64,000 nt of DNA from Forficula auricularia (GCA_024734495.1 JALMQS010000828.1:4389603-4453602); one strand, 5' to 3'; shown: positions 42,686 to 55,310, counted from the stretch's first letter. Translations and numbers: made by a program. Notes: a model not told the origin generated them from the sequence alone.

Positions 42686-42873
42686 AGGTGTCGGGTTAGC
42701 GAGCGGTTAGCGTAGAAGCCTGCTATTCGGCACCCGGGTTCGAATCCGGCTCGTAGCAACCGGCTACAAAATCAGATCTCTACATAGAAAACATAATTTA
42801 ATAATAATATCGTAAATTGGTTGATGGCTAGAAAGGCCGAAAAGCCAAAAAAAAAAAAAAAAAAAAAAAAAAA
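42686..42873 (+). mobile_element. tRNA-derived SINE family A, copy 2
   Basis: Best-kept copy: box A within TTAGCGAGCGGTTAGCG, box B GGTTCGAATCC (42737-42747), a body ending TTGATGGCTAGAAAGGCCGA, and an A-tail of more than 20 bp (about 42847-42873). The long pure A-tail suggests a fairly recent insertion. Confidence 0.85.
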
Positions 42874-43686
42874 TAGGAGTAAAAAGTAAAAAAACGTTCG
42901 ATTTTTTTGGTACAATTTGCAAAAAAATTTCAGATGGTCGTGGAAGGTGTGAACCATCGCGCCTGACTAGAGATTAAGCAGTTTTACAAATAAATTTAAA
43001 TAATATAATAAACTATTCAAAATTATAAAACTGAGAATTGACCTACTTAAGTTAATGAAGAACTTTAAATAACCTTAAGACAACTTTTAAGGTAAATTGG
43101 ATTTCACCAATGATACTAAAGGAAGAAGACTTATATAAATATAAGAAAAGGCTAAGCAATGCTTTTCCCCTCAGTATGTTAGAATCAGTGAAATACAATT
43201 TCCCTGAAAAATTGTCTTAAGTCAGTATTGCCTTAGTTTAAGTTTGGTGGGAAAATTGTGCGTAAGGAACTTATTTTAAACAAAAGTCCAAATTGCTGAT
43301 AGTAGCAGAGTTAAGATATCTATTATAAAAAAAATCACAACAGGTTATCAACTACTGTATCTATCTATTGAATCCGAAGTATGGTGGAAAATTTTTTATA
43401 TCAGAAGGGTAGCATTTTGAAAATCGAACCCGAAAGCCAAAAATGCTATTCCTGCACTTGGCTTGTCCTCTGAAGTGAGACCACATCTGACATATATAAC
43501 AACCGTAAAAATATTTTACTCAAAGATTTAATCTCCAGGAAATTTTCGCGATCAAGTGATTCTTAATCTAAACACATTCAGAACATATATTTTAATTGGA
43601 ATATTTAGATTTAGATTTTTGAAATTTTTTTTGGCAGTGGAACGACTGACTATTCATGATGTGAATATATATACCTAAAATTTAAA
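42874..43686. other. no recognisable feature
   Basis: AT-rich. TGCTGATAGTAGCAGAG near 43291 recalls the Penelope-tail flank. Confidence 0.35.
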
Positions 43687-44045
43687 AAAAAAATAAAACC
43701 GACTTCAAAAAAAATTAAATGCTACAAATAAAATACACTATAAGGTACTAAAATAATTATTATCTTATTTAGTTACAGCTAAACGACGAAATATTAACAT
43801 GAAATTACTTTTTTAAGTCGGTGCCAAACATATACCTTTTATGAATCGCACTCGACGGATCTTACTTAGTACGTTTGGTGGGTATGCTCGCTTATAGGTA
43901 TAGTTTGTTGGCACCGACTTCAAAAAGTAATTTCATGTTAATATTTCGTCGTTTAGTTGTAACTAAATAAGATAATAATTATTTTATACCTTTCAGTGTA
44001 TTTTATTTGTTGCATTTAATTTTTTGAAGTCGGTTTTATTTTTTT
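43687..44045. repeat. foldback element, arms about 150 bp
   Basis: Arms 43687-43838 and 43896-44045 are about 95 percent complementary by eye, with the ends AAATAAAACCGACTTCAAAA and complement. A ~57-bp loop contains GTACGTTTGGTGGGTATGCT. The AAAACCGACTTCAAAAA end is a common arthropod repeat terminus. Noncoding. Confidence 0.85.
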
Positions 44046-44079
44046 CTTAAAATTTTTTATTTTTCTCTTTTTAGTAATG

Positions 44080-44340
44080 TTATTAATAGTGATCCTATCA
44101 TCAGAACTTCACCAAATTAATATTGAACCATCCCTAAGATACCCCCTTTCCAATAAAAAAAGAATCATCGAAATCGGTTCATAAACAAAGAAGTTAGTCC
44201 TGAACAAACCTAACAAAAAAGGTCTAATACCTACGAAAAAAATGGGACCAATCGGAACGTAGACTGGACCCAATGCAAATTTTTTTTTCAAATTCGGTTC
44301 ACAATTGGCGGAGATATGAGGTAACATAGGCACAAAAAAA
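44080..44340 (+). mobile_element. possible RTE-type LINE 3' tail
   Basis: Phrasing GAATCATCGAAATCGGTTC and GGCGGAGATATGAGGTAACA is that of RTE 3' ends. Noncoding; the 74-aa minus frame is incidental. Confidence 0.35.
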
Positions 44341-45544
44341 AATTCAGTCGAATAGAGAAGAAAATTTGATTATTCTGACTTGATTTATTTAAAATTTATA
44401 AATAAGTTTCCAGATTATAAACTCCACGCTGTCTAAAATAAAACTACAAAATCTCGAATTCAATTTTTCCCCCTTATAAAAAGACTATTTATGGATTTTC
44501 GAAAATAAAACTCTGTTTTAAAAACATGAATGAAGCAATTAATTGACAGATTTACTTTCCGGTGAAATTCAGGGAAAATCGATCTTAACATAAACATAAA
44601 CGCATTACATTAATATGAGCTTAAAGGCTTTACTCATCATCACAATTTCTGGTAAGGACTTATTTTGTAAACCAATAAATAATCGCTTGTGCTATAATTG
44701 ATTACATCCCACTTTAGGATCTAACACAATTTTCGTCATGTTCGAAGGATGAATGTAGAATGGGGCGAAAAGTAATTGATATGGTTTACACCAAGTGCGG
44801 CAAGATTAGAGAAAGCCTGAAAGCGATAATAGGATAGGTTTGAGAAAAGACGATCGGAGTATGGCTAATGGAACCAATGTCGAAGTTGAAAATTGAGAAT
44901 CAGAAGAGTAGTTATTAGAGGGTGATATTTTTTTCAGATCCTATCTAGAAGAGTGTTGGTTTTGGGTTAAAAAGAAATGCTTAAAAAATGTTTTCTGTTA
45001 ACGAATTTTTATCTATATTTTATTTTATAATATAGTGAGTGTACCTTTCTCAATTCACACGGCAGGGAATAAAGTTAGAGTCAACAAAATACAAAATTTT
45101 ATAGGATATATCATAGTACCTACTGGCTAAAATGGATAAGATCAAAAACAAATTCCAAAATCTGTAAAATATGGATTTGTCATTTTTGTTGAGAATTAAA
45201 GTGTCTAGAAAATTAATATTCGAACTGTTTTCGTAAAGCAAAAAATTTAATCATAACAAGTGATTGTATATAGCAATCATTGTATCTTTTGTATATATGG
45301 GAGCCTATATACTTGGCTTAAAAAATAAACACTTTTAAGGAGAATCTATTTCTCTATTCAAAAAGAATTTAATTCAAAGCTCAAAAACAATTTTATGGAT
45401 ATAAAACAAAAACATTAATTAATAGAAAAAATATATTGCTTATTGTAATTAAATGTCAAATTCTATTTGATAAGCTAACCTACAAAACAGCGTTTTTAGA
45501 GCCGAAAAACTAACTTTTTTTGTGAAAATTAAAAAATAGGGTTT
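44341..45544. other. no recognisable feature
   Basis: AT-rich; 63-aa minus frame at 45050-45241 without domain. Confidence 0.35.
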
Positions 45545-45548
45545 ATAT

Positions 45549-47005
45549 CAGTGGTTCCCAAAGTGGTCCACATGGACCCCCAAGGGTCCGCGATGATCTG
45601 CAAGGGTCCATGCCAATGAAAAAAAAATTGGTGATCTATGAGAGGTAAATGGGGATCCACAATAGTGAATCTCATTTTAAGCAGGTCGTGACTTAATTTC
45701 ACACATAGATTTGTTGCTTATTTTTTAAGTGAAAAAACAAACAGAATGACAGTACACTGCGGTTTTGTATACAAACTTATTTCCGCAATTATAATATTAG
45801 TAGCGAATTGGGGATTTTATAGTGTACTATTTTATTCTATTTACTACAGCCAATTACATATTATTTAAATTTAAAATTAATTACATAGTAATTGAATTAG
45901 TTTATCTCATAAATTGACCTGGGTAGTGAGTGAGTGGGCTATTCGCTTCTTGGCGGCCATACACTTGAACTTAAAGAAACTTGCACATAATGATACCAGT
46001 ATCTTCATGTTAGCAGAATATGCTCAGTAGAAATTGCTGTCAAATCTTTTCTCAGAGCTTTGCAAAGACAGCGCAGGAAGACTCGGACTTGCCCTGATTT
46101 GTTCATCCGTCAAACAATAAATACGACTCGTTCATTTGATTCCAGAGTTTTGAAAAAGAAAGTATTAAGAATGTATTTTCAAAAATATAAACTGGTAGTT
46201 AGGCACATACAAATTAAAAACTGAAAAATAAGGAATTGAATATTAATTAATTTTCTGAACATATAATGCCAGATTATCATCAATTAGCTAAAAGAGCTAT
46301 CACAAATTTATTGCAATTCTCGACTTCACATTGGTGTGAATTTTGATTTTCGGCTCTTAGGTCCACCAAAAATAATAAAATATAACGTTTTCAACAGATC
46401 GAAGAAGAAATAAGAATGTGCCTCTCCAATATTCGACACAGATTAAAAAAAAATTGTGCATCGCGTCAAGATCAGATCTCGCATTAATTAAAATTGTTAT
46501 TGTTTATGAATTTACAATACGTATTTACTCATCTTTGTGAAATTTGATATATTTGATAATAAAACTAGATTTAAAACCAATAGCGAGACTATTATTTTAA
46601 AATTTCGAAAATGAGACGTAAGGGACCCTTTGTATAGCTTCACCATTTTTAGAGTGGTTCATAAACTTAATTTTTAAAGAGAGATATGAAAATAAATATT
46701 ATATTCGAGTTCTGTATATAATATAATATTATAATAATTTAAAATTTATTTAAAATTAAAACTTCATTTTCTTAAAAAATCCGAAAATGAGAGGTAAGGG
46801 TGGACCCTTTGTATCACTTCACCATTTTGAAGTGGTTCATAAATTTAATTTTTAGGAGAGATATAAAAATAAATATTATGTTCGAGTTCTGTATATAATA
46901 TAATATTATACAATAAATTAAAACTTTATTTTCTTAAAAAAATCCGAAAATGAGAGGTAAGGTATCACTTCGCCATTTTTGCAGTGGTTTCATTTACACC
47001 GCTGA
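45549..47005 (+). mobile_element. hAT-like left end followed by three tandem units
   Basis: CAGTGGTTCCCAAAGTGGTC at 45549 is a classic hAT end. No matching right end was found. From 46606, units with CGAAAATGAGA(C/G)GTAAGG repeat at 46606, 46782 and 46945 (spacing 176 and 163). The middle may be decayed transposase, but I cannot read it. Confidence 0.5.
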
Positions 47006-48767
47006 TTCTATTTCAAAAAATAAACTATTTTATGCTTTTTAGCATACCTACCATATATAAGAAGTCATCAACAAAAATATATTAATATAGTCTTTTTATT
47101 ATGTTATAAAAATAATTTTACCTGTGATTTAAAGTGGATGAAACTTATCAAACCAGGTCACCTGGTAAGTGAAAAAACGATACAAGAATGCTGCTCTAAC
47201 CAACTATCTATCCACTCAAAATGATGAGAATAGTTCTGAATATTCAGTTGGAGATGGCAGATTTTAATATTTCTCCCCATTAGACACCATACAAATGAAA
47301 AACATTTCGCTAATGCAGTCTCTATGTTCAGGTTATAAAAGCGGAAATATAGAAGAAAAGTTTAACTTTTTCATAAATCAGTATTACTATCTATAAAATT
47401 CTCGAAACCAGTGCTTTTTTTAATGTCATTTTCTTTTTAGAACTAATACTTTTGTCATGTAATTAAATAATGGTTAAAGCTATTTAGCAATGCAAAAAGC
47501 TTAGCCTTAAATTACTATTAGCCTAAAACATATATGTACAATGAGACAACAATAATTTCAGGATATGACTTTGAAAATATAAATTATTATAGTTAGTAAA
47601 GTTGTCCCATGACGCACCTAATAGGGCAAGAAGGTTTCAGAAGATACAGTTCAGAGCTTTTGAAACTGAATGGCATATTTATTGAGGTGAATGGTCAACC
47701 TCAAGCTTGTGGCTGGGTTAGTCCTTAAATATTATCATAGCTAACCAATTAAAGATAGTGGATTCTGCTCAGGAAAGTTACTTTTGTTAATTATTGACGG
47801 ACGAAATTTAGTCAGTACTTACTCTTGGGACTAAATACACATATATTTATATATATTTAAATGAATGTTTATTACAGCTATAAAAATATACCTACATATA
47901 ACAATTAACTTTATTAAATTTTTTTAAGCCTATATCGAGCAAACGACAATAAATAAATTAAAGGGATTGAAATAAATGAAATAAAACGAGACTAAATGAA
48001 TTTTATGCAAGAAAAAGGACATTAAAAATTGTATTTAATTTTATATTTGCAGGCTCAAATGAGGCAAGGGGCAATATATATTTATATATATAGCCTCCTA
48101 AGTGGGATTTGCGAGTAGAAACGTGGAAGTATTTATAAAGAAAAATTTTATATATTCTTTATGGAAAAATATAGCAAACAAAGCTAAGAATTAAAGATAA
48201 TTTTGTGTATATGTTAGAAGAGCTGTTGTCATCTCGTAATAGAACCAAAAAGCTATCCAAGGCAATGATAATCCTTTGAGGCTAGTTGTTTTTTAATTCA
48301 AAACAGTCATCATTGTTTATTGAAGCCAGGGCCGTCCAACCCTCGATTTTTATGCTTATTGTGCTTATATAAATTCTGAAAGATTGGGAAAAATTATTTT
48401 CAGCAATGGATTTGATATTTTTTATATTTGAAATGATGACTATATTCACGATTACTCAAGAACAGAAAATGTCGTAGAAAGTTCGTTCTAGTCCGAAATG
48501 CTTGTAATTCAAAAAAAAAATATTATATTTTTTTTTTTATTCAGAACTTTCAGTTCGAATGTGCAGAAAATCAGAAAAGAACCAAATATTATATGCTGAC
48601 CTATCGATTGATGTAATTAACGAGCTGAAATTTGGTGTATAAACTGTGCCTAAAATTGTGAAATTTCAACTTTCTAACTCACATAGCACGGTGACAAAAA
48701 TTTGTCCAATCACTTAGATTTTAAGACCTCAAGTCTTTTGAACTCAAGTTTTTGCTCATAGTTTTTT
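47006..48767. other. mostly unassigned AT-rich DNA
   Basis: Only a lone hAT-like terminus CAGGGCCGTCCAACCCTCG at 48328 stands out. No partner found and no coding frame. Confidence 0.35.
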
Positions 48768-49600
48768 TTTACTTTACCATACAGGGTATGGTCAAGTATT
48801 GTAATCGTACATGAAAAAAGTGTTTTTTTTTCGTTGTTTTTTTCGAAATATCTCAAAAACAGCTCAAACTATTTCGATTAAAAAAATTGAACGAAACATT
48901 GGCATTTCGCCCTACAAAAATCTCTAATAAGTGAACATTGAAGAAATTATATTTTTCGAGATAATAATTGTTGTGTCAAAATATCTGTTAGTTAGTCTGT
49001 GAGTTACCAAATTTTTGTGGACGAGCTAGCTCAAAAACTAGTGAGAATATCGAAACCAAATTTCACACGTAGTTTTGGTCCATTGAGATTAAGAGCTGAT
49101 TAGATTTTGGTGCATATCGACCCAAAATTAAGGGGGGTGGAGGGGGGGGGTTAAAATTAAAAATCTAGGTCGTTTGAGCAAACTCATCCAAATTTTGTAT
49201 ACATAATCAGTAGATACCCAGAAGTCTAAAAATGCAAAATCTAACCGCCCAAAATGGGAAGGGGGGTCAAAAAATGAAAATCTTGGCCATTTACCAAACT
49301 CAACCAAATTTTGTATACATAATCAGTGGGTCCCCAGAAGTCTAATAATGCAAAAACTAACCGCCCAAAATGGGGGTGTGGGGTGGGGTGGAGGATCAAA
49401 AAATTAAAATCTTGGCCATTTACCAAACTCAACCAAATTTTGTATACATAATCAGTGTGCCTCTAGGAGTCTTAAAATACAAAAACTAACCCCCCTCCCC
49501 TACATGATTATAAATAATTTTATTAATTTTTAATGTAAGTGAGGGGCCAGGTAAAGTTAAGTGGATGGCCCCATCAGTACACGTCAACTTATTTATTTTT
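48768..49600 (-). mobile_element. hairpin-ended LINE-like repeat, copy 4
   Basis: TACTTTACCATACAGGGTAT then GGTCAAGTATTGTAATCG follows a T-run, identical to the copy 1 terminus. It then has G-rich tandem units (CAAATTTTGTATACATAATC near 49188, 49304, 49434) of about 116-129 bp. The right part AGTGAGGGGCCAGG matches 4252-4266. No protein coding. Confidence 0.65.
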
Positions 49601-50464
49601 TTAATTCATAAATGCGGTTTTTTGATTTAATTTTCATTTCCAAGATGCTTTATATTTATTAATATTTAATATTTAGGAAACCGGATTCTTTAGCTTATAA
49701 TCAATTATTTACATAGTATACTTGAGTGTGTTAAATATTATTCAAATATTTTTGTTAAAATGTTCAATTCTAATTAAAATTTTCCTTTCGAAGGATTATT
49801 TAGGTAAGTACACAATAAAAACTTCGAAAACAACCTTTCTTAAGCATAATATTTTGTAATATTTAATATTTAGAAAAGCAGTTTTAAACTATTTTTTTTT
49901 TTTTTATCTTTTACGGAAAGCAAAGTAATAATCCGTCTTTAATTAAATATTATTTTTATATTAAAGCGATTAAAATTCCCTATTAAATCAGAGAGTCACC
50001 CATCCTAAAAGGATTTAAAACAATGCACAGATCTATAAAGATTGAATTAAACTAAAAATATATTTTCATCGGAGAAATTATTCTCTTTTTTATTAGTAGG
50101 TACCTGGAACAGCGTGCATTGCTCGGTAATTTTTTGCATTAGTTAAAGGCGATATATTAATATTATTTTTAATTTTATTTTCATATAAAAAGGTCGATTT
50201 TTATTTTAAGTCAAAATTATATAAGCAAATGTTTTCCAACGTTTTGACACGCTAGTGGGCATCATTAAGGCGTGGCTTTGCACGAAGTTTTGAACTTAAT
50301 TGGAATTAAAAATAATATTTTATATTTGTACTATTCTCTCACCTTTTTCAATTTTATTTCAGAAAATATCAAGTTAATTTCAGAAAACCGCATTTTTTAT
50401 TTTAAAATTCTCAATTCAATTTCAGAAAGCCCTCCTGAACCCCAGTCTCTGGTACACTAATAAT
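49601..50464. other. no recognisable gene
   Basis: AT-rich. TACCTGGAACAGCGTGCATT (50101) resembles TACCTGGAGCACCGACCGAT (34154), a dispersed repeat fragment. Confidence 0.35.
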
Positions 50465-51360
50465 GCTGGATCTGTTATTAGTCTGATGATTACTTCCAAG
50501 GTAGCAAAAGAAGAATGCTTGGAGGCTCCTCTCCTTAGATGCGTGCCATAATCGAGGTATAGGGTAAGGAGTTAAGTGGGCGTGAAAAATCATCTGATCC
50601 AGAAAATAAATCTAAGCATACATGTAGTAGCTTTTGATAATGAAGTAATATAATCATTCCAATAAAAGTCAGACCCCTGGGTGACATTCAACATTGATAG
50701 TTTGTCACTAAATTCCAATGAGCTCGAAACACAGGAAATGTGAGGCAGGTCCTACCTATGCGCCTAGTAACACCCCTACAACATTGTGTCTTATCCGCAT
50801 TAAAATTTACTAAATTGTGAGATCGCCAATTTTTATTAAGTCTTCTTAAATCTAAATTTATCGAGGAAGCGATGTTTGCGCGACTGTTTTTCTAGGGTTG
50901 AGTGTTATGGATGATACTATCATCTGTGTAACAATGTATCGGATTGGAGGGCAAATTCAAAAGGTTATTAATATAGACAAAAAGAGCGTTGAGAAAATGA
51001 TAGAACCCTGAGGAACTTGTGCATTAGTATGGAAGGAAGATGATATTCAATCAACCAACTATGGTTTGAGAGAAAACTTTCAAACCACTTTCAGATGCTC
51101 GAGGAGAGGCAAAGACAGGTAATTTGGCAAGAAGATTTTTGTGCCAGACCTGATCGAAAATCTTTGAAAAGTCTAAATCTAACTCCAAAGTCTCTTTAAC
51201 AGTCTCTAGAGCATTATTCCATATATGAGTTATAAATGCTAGAATATTGCCGATGGACAAAAACTGCCTAAAGCTATATTGCGTGTCATGGATTAATTGA
51301 TAAGATATTAAATGCCGAAGAACTCGCTCGTTAATAAATTTTCCATGATTTTAGAAAGTA
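50465..51360 (-). pseudogene. Jockey-type LINE reverse transcriptase relic
   Basis: The minus frame 51051-51260 contains LELDLDFSKIFDQVWHKNLL and AKLPVF, the reverse transcriptase motif A (FSKAFD type; the first D catalytic). Downstream on the minus strand (50500-50900) the text is related to 14090-14500 of the better-kept copy (for example CCTCTCCTTAGATGCG). Many frameshifts and stops. It covers a more 5' portion of ORF2 than the other copies. Confidence 0.7.
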
Positions 51361-52369
51361 TTTGGATTAAATTAAAAAAAATATATATATTATATTCCAT
51401 TATTTAATTAAAAGCTTCTTCTAAACATCACTAGTCACCAAACCATTTTTTTTTTTTATATAAAAATGTATTACCCAAGCAAGACGAGACTTATTAGCAA
51501 TTTCTGAGGGCTGCTTAACTCGGGGCAAAGATATCAATAGGGATCTAGAAAAATAAGTGTACAAATAAATTCGTCATTTCGTTTATCCTCATAATTTCTA
51601 ATCACCACAATTCTCTATTACATTTCCAGAATATAAGAAATAGAAAGAAATCCTTGTCTACTTGAAGCCCCTAGTCAGTAAATCCCAATTCTATGTCTTG
51701 TATTTTTGTTGCTTATTGATCAATCTCTATAACTTTTTGTTTCTCTATTACTCTTTTAGGCCTATATCTTTTTATTATTATATGCTTTTTTTTATTACTT
51801 ATCCCTTTCTATCTAAGAAAACATCACCTGTAAATAGTACTAATATATTTGTCTATTTCTCATGATTATTTAGCGTGAAATTATTTCCTTTCTTCCATGT
51901 CTCCAGGATCTAGAATACCTCACAACAAAATTTACACATGCTTTCAGCTTTAAACCCTGAAATTTACACGCTGCCTTTCTTATTATGTATTGAGTTTAAA
52001 TTGAATCCATAAAAAACGAGATTTCTGTTCTAGTAGTAAAATGTCACAGCCTCTTGTTCCGATTATATCCCTAAGGAAATGCTTTAAATTCAATATTATT
52101 CTGTTACCACAATGTCAAAAACAGTGTTTCTCAAATCTGAGATTGTAATTAAAATTTAATATAAATTAATAGTTTATTTTGAAAAGGGATCAGTTCTCAA
52201 AAACCAAAAAAACAAAACAGCAAATTTTTCACTCCTTCGATAGAAATAAATTCACTCGGTGATTTTTTAACTATTTAAGAGAAGAAATATTTAAGTTATT
52301 TTTCAATTAAAATATATTGACACAAAATTAGATAATGGTGGATATAATTTAAAATAGCCGCCTAGTGTG
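51361..52369. other. no recognisable feature
   Basis: AT-rich; 67-aa frame at 51662-51865 is hydrophobic low complexity without domain. Confidence 0.35.
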
Positions 52370-52560
52370 AGATATCTTGGTGCTACTCTAGGGCGAATTG
52401 GACTCGCCATAGTCTGAGAGGATAAGGGTCTCCTGGTCGGAAAAATAATTTGGCCTTTAATTCGGCATGCCACCCTGCTTCCTTTGAATCAAGGATTACG
52501 AGGTGTATCCACATTGCCTTATTAAGGTAGGGTGGGGGGGGGGGGGTGATATTTTTATAC
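52370..52560. other. GC-richer unassigned segment ending in a G-run
   Basis: From GCCGCCTAGTGTGAG through TCGCCATAGTCTGAGAGG to a run of 14 G (52534-52547, one interruption). Compositionally distinct and unlike other sequence in the window. It may be an old SINE or MITE; not assigned. Confidence 0.25.
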
Positions 52561-53031
52561 ACTAGTTCTCAACAATTTTAGATGTAGATGTTCAAGTCCA
52601 GTTTTTGTCTCAATATAAAAGAATTAGAAAGTTATGAATTCAAAAGATTCTTAGAACAATTTTGATCACCCCCGGCCAAACTGCCAGAGACCTTTGAGTG
52701 TCCGATAAACCAGACAACCATCAGCAACGTGTGAAACCGCCTAAAGTTACAGAAAATCTGTCTCTAATTATAAGTTCACCTTCATCCAACAACGAGGCCT
52801 AGAAAAACTGATCTTTAATCTTAAATAAAGACTTAGATCAAAAGTTAGAATTATATTTTTTGTAATACCAGTCGCGAAACTTCGATTTTCGAGAGACATT
52901 TGTAGGGGTAACCAGACTGATTTCTGACTTCTATATGGTAGGTATATATGTATACACTTTTCTAGGATAATGTGCGTAAAGTTCCACTTTTCTTTACAAC
53001 CCATGTGAAAATTTCATCATCAATTTCATCA

Positions 53032-53523
53032 ATCATTCCGGCCATCATCCAATACCTGTCTGGTGTCAAAATGATCAGATCATGCCGACATCAGATTCTA
53101 TGATCGTCGATCGTCGGAGACAATAATCGTTTAATTTTTACACTATAACGAAATTTATATATCACTTACGAAAATTATTACTCGAAGCAGAAATTATATT
53201 TATACACAGATATTATAGTAAGGGATAAAACACACTCTTTGCTGACTATTTATAAAATGACATCTGTATCAAACTTGGTGGTTATGTCAGGGCCAATTTG
53301 AAATATTTTGAAACTGGCCAAGTCTCCGCCAGAGGGAAAGTCGGTCGAAATTTCGAGAGTCGGATAAGAGACCATTCCGAGACCAATCTGATATTAATTC
53401 TAATCTACGTCCGATTGAATATCCCCATGTCGCAAGTCTGAGACTAAGCCGACATAGAATCTGATGTCGGCATGATCTGATCATTTTAACACCAGACAGG
53501 TATTGGATGATGGCCGGAATGAT
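53032..53523. repeat. foldback with 71-bp near-perfect arms
   Basis: Arms 53032-53102 and 53453-53523 are complementary with a single mismatch. The 350-bp centre holds GAGACCAATCTGATATTAAT and TCGCAAGTCTGAGACTAAGC, and sequence just beyond the right arm (53549-53582) repeats TTAGTCTCAGACTTGCCAC. Related material is at 60990-61230. The 86-aa minus frame is incidental. Confidence 0.85.
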
Positions 53524-54358
53524 CTCCGACCGTTCCAAAATTTCCACATGGGTCGGCTTAGTCTCAGACTTGCCACATGGGAACCCCGCTAGTTTCCCTC
53601 ACGTTTATTATTTATATTATTACATTCATTATAACACAGATTCTTGTAAACAACTTCATTCTATGCTCTCCATTAAATTTAATTCAGGCTAAAATAATAG
53701 TAAAATGTTAAAGAAATAACACTTTTCTATCTCAAATCGTTCTTAGTCCAATTAAATTGTTGTCTCAATGGCCCCTCGGGAGAAAGTTTTGGGGGTAGTT
53801 TTGATTTTTCGATCCCTTATGTTTTTTGGTGTGCGGAATCCGAATCTGAGATTTGATAACAAAATTTCGTAATGGAACATTGTCAAAAATCCAAAAAAAA
53901 AGGTAAAAAATCTCATTTTTTGGCGTTTTTTGCTTATAACTTAATAAAAGTTCATAAAATTTCCTTCAAATGATTGATCCGAATCCTCAAAAGTGTCATG
54001 GAATCTATAAATCTAAGAGATTCATCAAAAAAGTGGTTCAAGTAAACGTTTTAAGTCAACAAAATTTCCTAGAGGATGAGACAAAAATCAAGTTTCTAGG
54101 ATGACTGGTTTTCATTTTATGAAGGAAAAACTGCGATTTTTTGCAAAAAATTGCAGTTTTTCAAAAATACAACCTCATTGCTGCACACAGGTTACAATTA
54201 TCCATTTAAGATGAAACTTTGTTTGAATTGTATTAAATTTATCTAGTTTAAAAATGTATAGAGTGGTCTTTCATTGTCAAAATGGGAAAAATTTCAAAAA
54301 AGTGCGAGTTTTTGAGATTTGCCGAAACAGAAAAAATACGCCAATTTTCAACTAACTC

Positions 54359-55052
54359 TTGAGCCCGAACGGTAAGTCTATGTATCATATCTATCTAAAT
54401 ATACCTCTATCAGAAAAAGCATACTCACAAGAATTAGAGACAATTAAAGAAATCGCGGTAAATAATGGGTACGAAGCAAGCCTTATAGACCAGATGTTAA
54501 TTAAAAAAATTGAAAAATTAACCCTGGAATCAGTATATTCACAAAAGAATGAAAAAGAAAAAGAATATCCTAGAATAGTTCTCCCATATTATGGACAAAT
54601 TTCGGAAAAATTAAAACAAAAAAATGAAAAAAAATTAGGGTTCAAAACACTATTCAAAACTCCAATTACTCTAGGAAAAGATTTAGGTTCAAATAAAAAA
54701 GACAAATTACCAAATATAGAAAAAGAAGGGGTTTATAGTTTGAAATGCAAAGATTGCGAAGCAATCTATGTAGGGAAGACCGAGAGAAATCTGAAAATTC
54801 GATTAAATGAACACATAAGAGATTTTAAAAATAAAAAGTGAGAAAATTCTTTTGCAGAACATTTAAATTTAAACAATCACTCCTTCCCATAAGGTATTAG
54901 ATTAATAAAAGGAGAAAAGAACCCAAAATTAATTAGCGCAATCGAATCTTTAGAAATTTTGAAATCATTCAATAGAAATTCAAAACTCTGTTTGAACAAT
55001 CAAATAGAGTTATCCAATAGTAATCTGCTTAAGATGTTTGCTAACAAAAGAT
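54359..55052 (+). pseudogene. Penelope-like GIY-YIG endonuclease region, two in-frame stops
   Basis: The first 160 codons (54359-54838) read through the connector of the reverse transcriptase (KLGFKTLFKTPITLGKDLGS) into EGVYSLKCKDCEAIYVGKTE and RLNEHIRDF, a canonical GIY-YIG core with the CxxC insertion typical of Penelope elements. After a stop (54839-54841) the same frame continues FAEHLNLNNHSFP, a second stop (54890-54892), then SAIESLEILKSF and CLNNQIEL, the C-terminal end of the domain, and a natural stop near 55052. The first listed codon is not ATG; the true start is lost upstream. The enzyme would nick DNA to prime reverse transcription; this copy is dead. Confidence 0.85.
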
Positions 55053-55310
55053 AAAAGAAAAAAGAAAAACCCTTCTTTTGTCAGCCTTTCTAAGGAGAAA
55101 GGAGAAAGGGAAACATATTGTTATATTTGAATGTGAACCGAATAGAATGTCTTTATTAGTTCCTAGCCGATCAGCAGTAACGAAGGAACACCAAGTTTTC
55201 AATATCCATATGATATTGACTCCATGAAAAACATTTATAATTGAAGAAAGACTGATGATGAAGACCAAGTCTTCGAAACTATAGTCTCAAACAAATAAAT
55301 AATATATATA
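54380..55310 (+). mobile_element. Penelope-like element, 5'-truncated 3' part
   Basis: Contains a GIY-YIG endonuclease region (54359-55052, broken) followed by about 200 bp of untranslated sequence with a hammerhead-like core (55252-55286) and AAATAAATAATATATATA tail. The reverse transcriptase domain that precedes GIY-YIG in Penelope elements is missing, consistent with 5' truncation. Right edge uncertain. Confidence 0.75.
55252..55286 (+). ncRNA. hammerhead-ribozyme-like motif of the Penelope-like element
   Basis: CTGATGA (55252-55258), one extra T, a perfect 6-bp stem II GAAGAC/GTCTTC with loop CAA (55260-55274), GAAAC (55275-55279), loop TATA, then GTC with predicted cleavage after C at 55286. 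Stem III is only two pairs (A-U, C-G). Stem I: A-U and G-C next to the core, then poor. Minimal hammerheads are known at Penelope-like ends. The extra base before stem II is a caveat. Confidence 0.6.
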
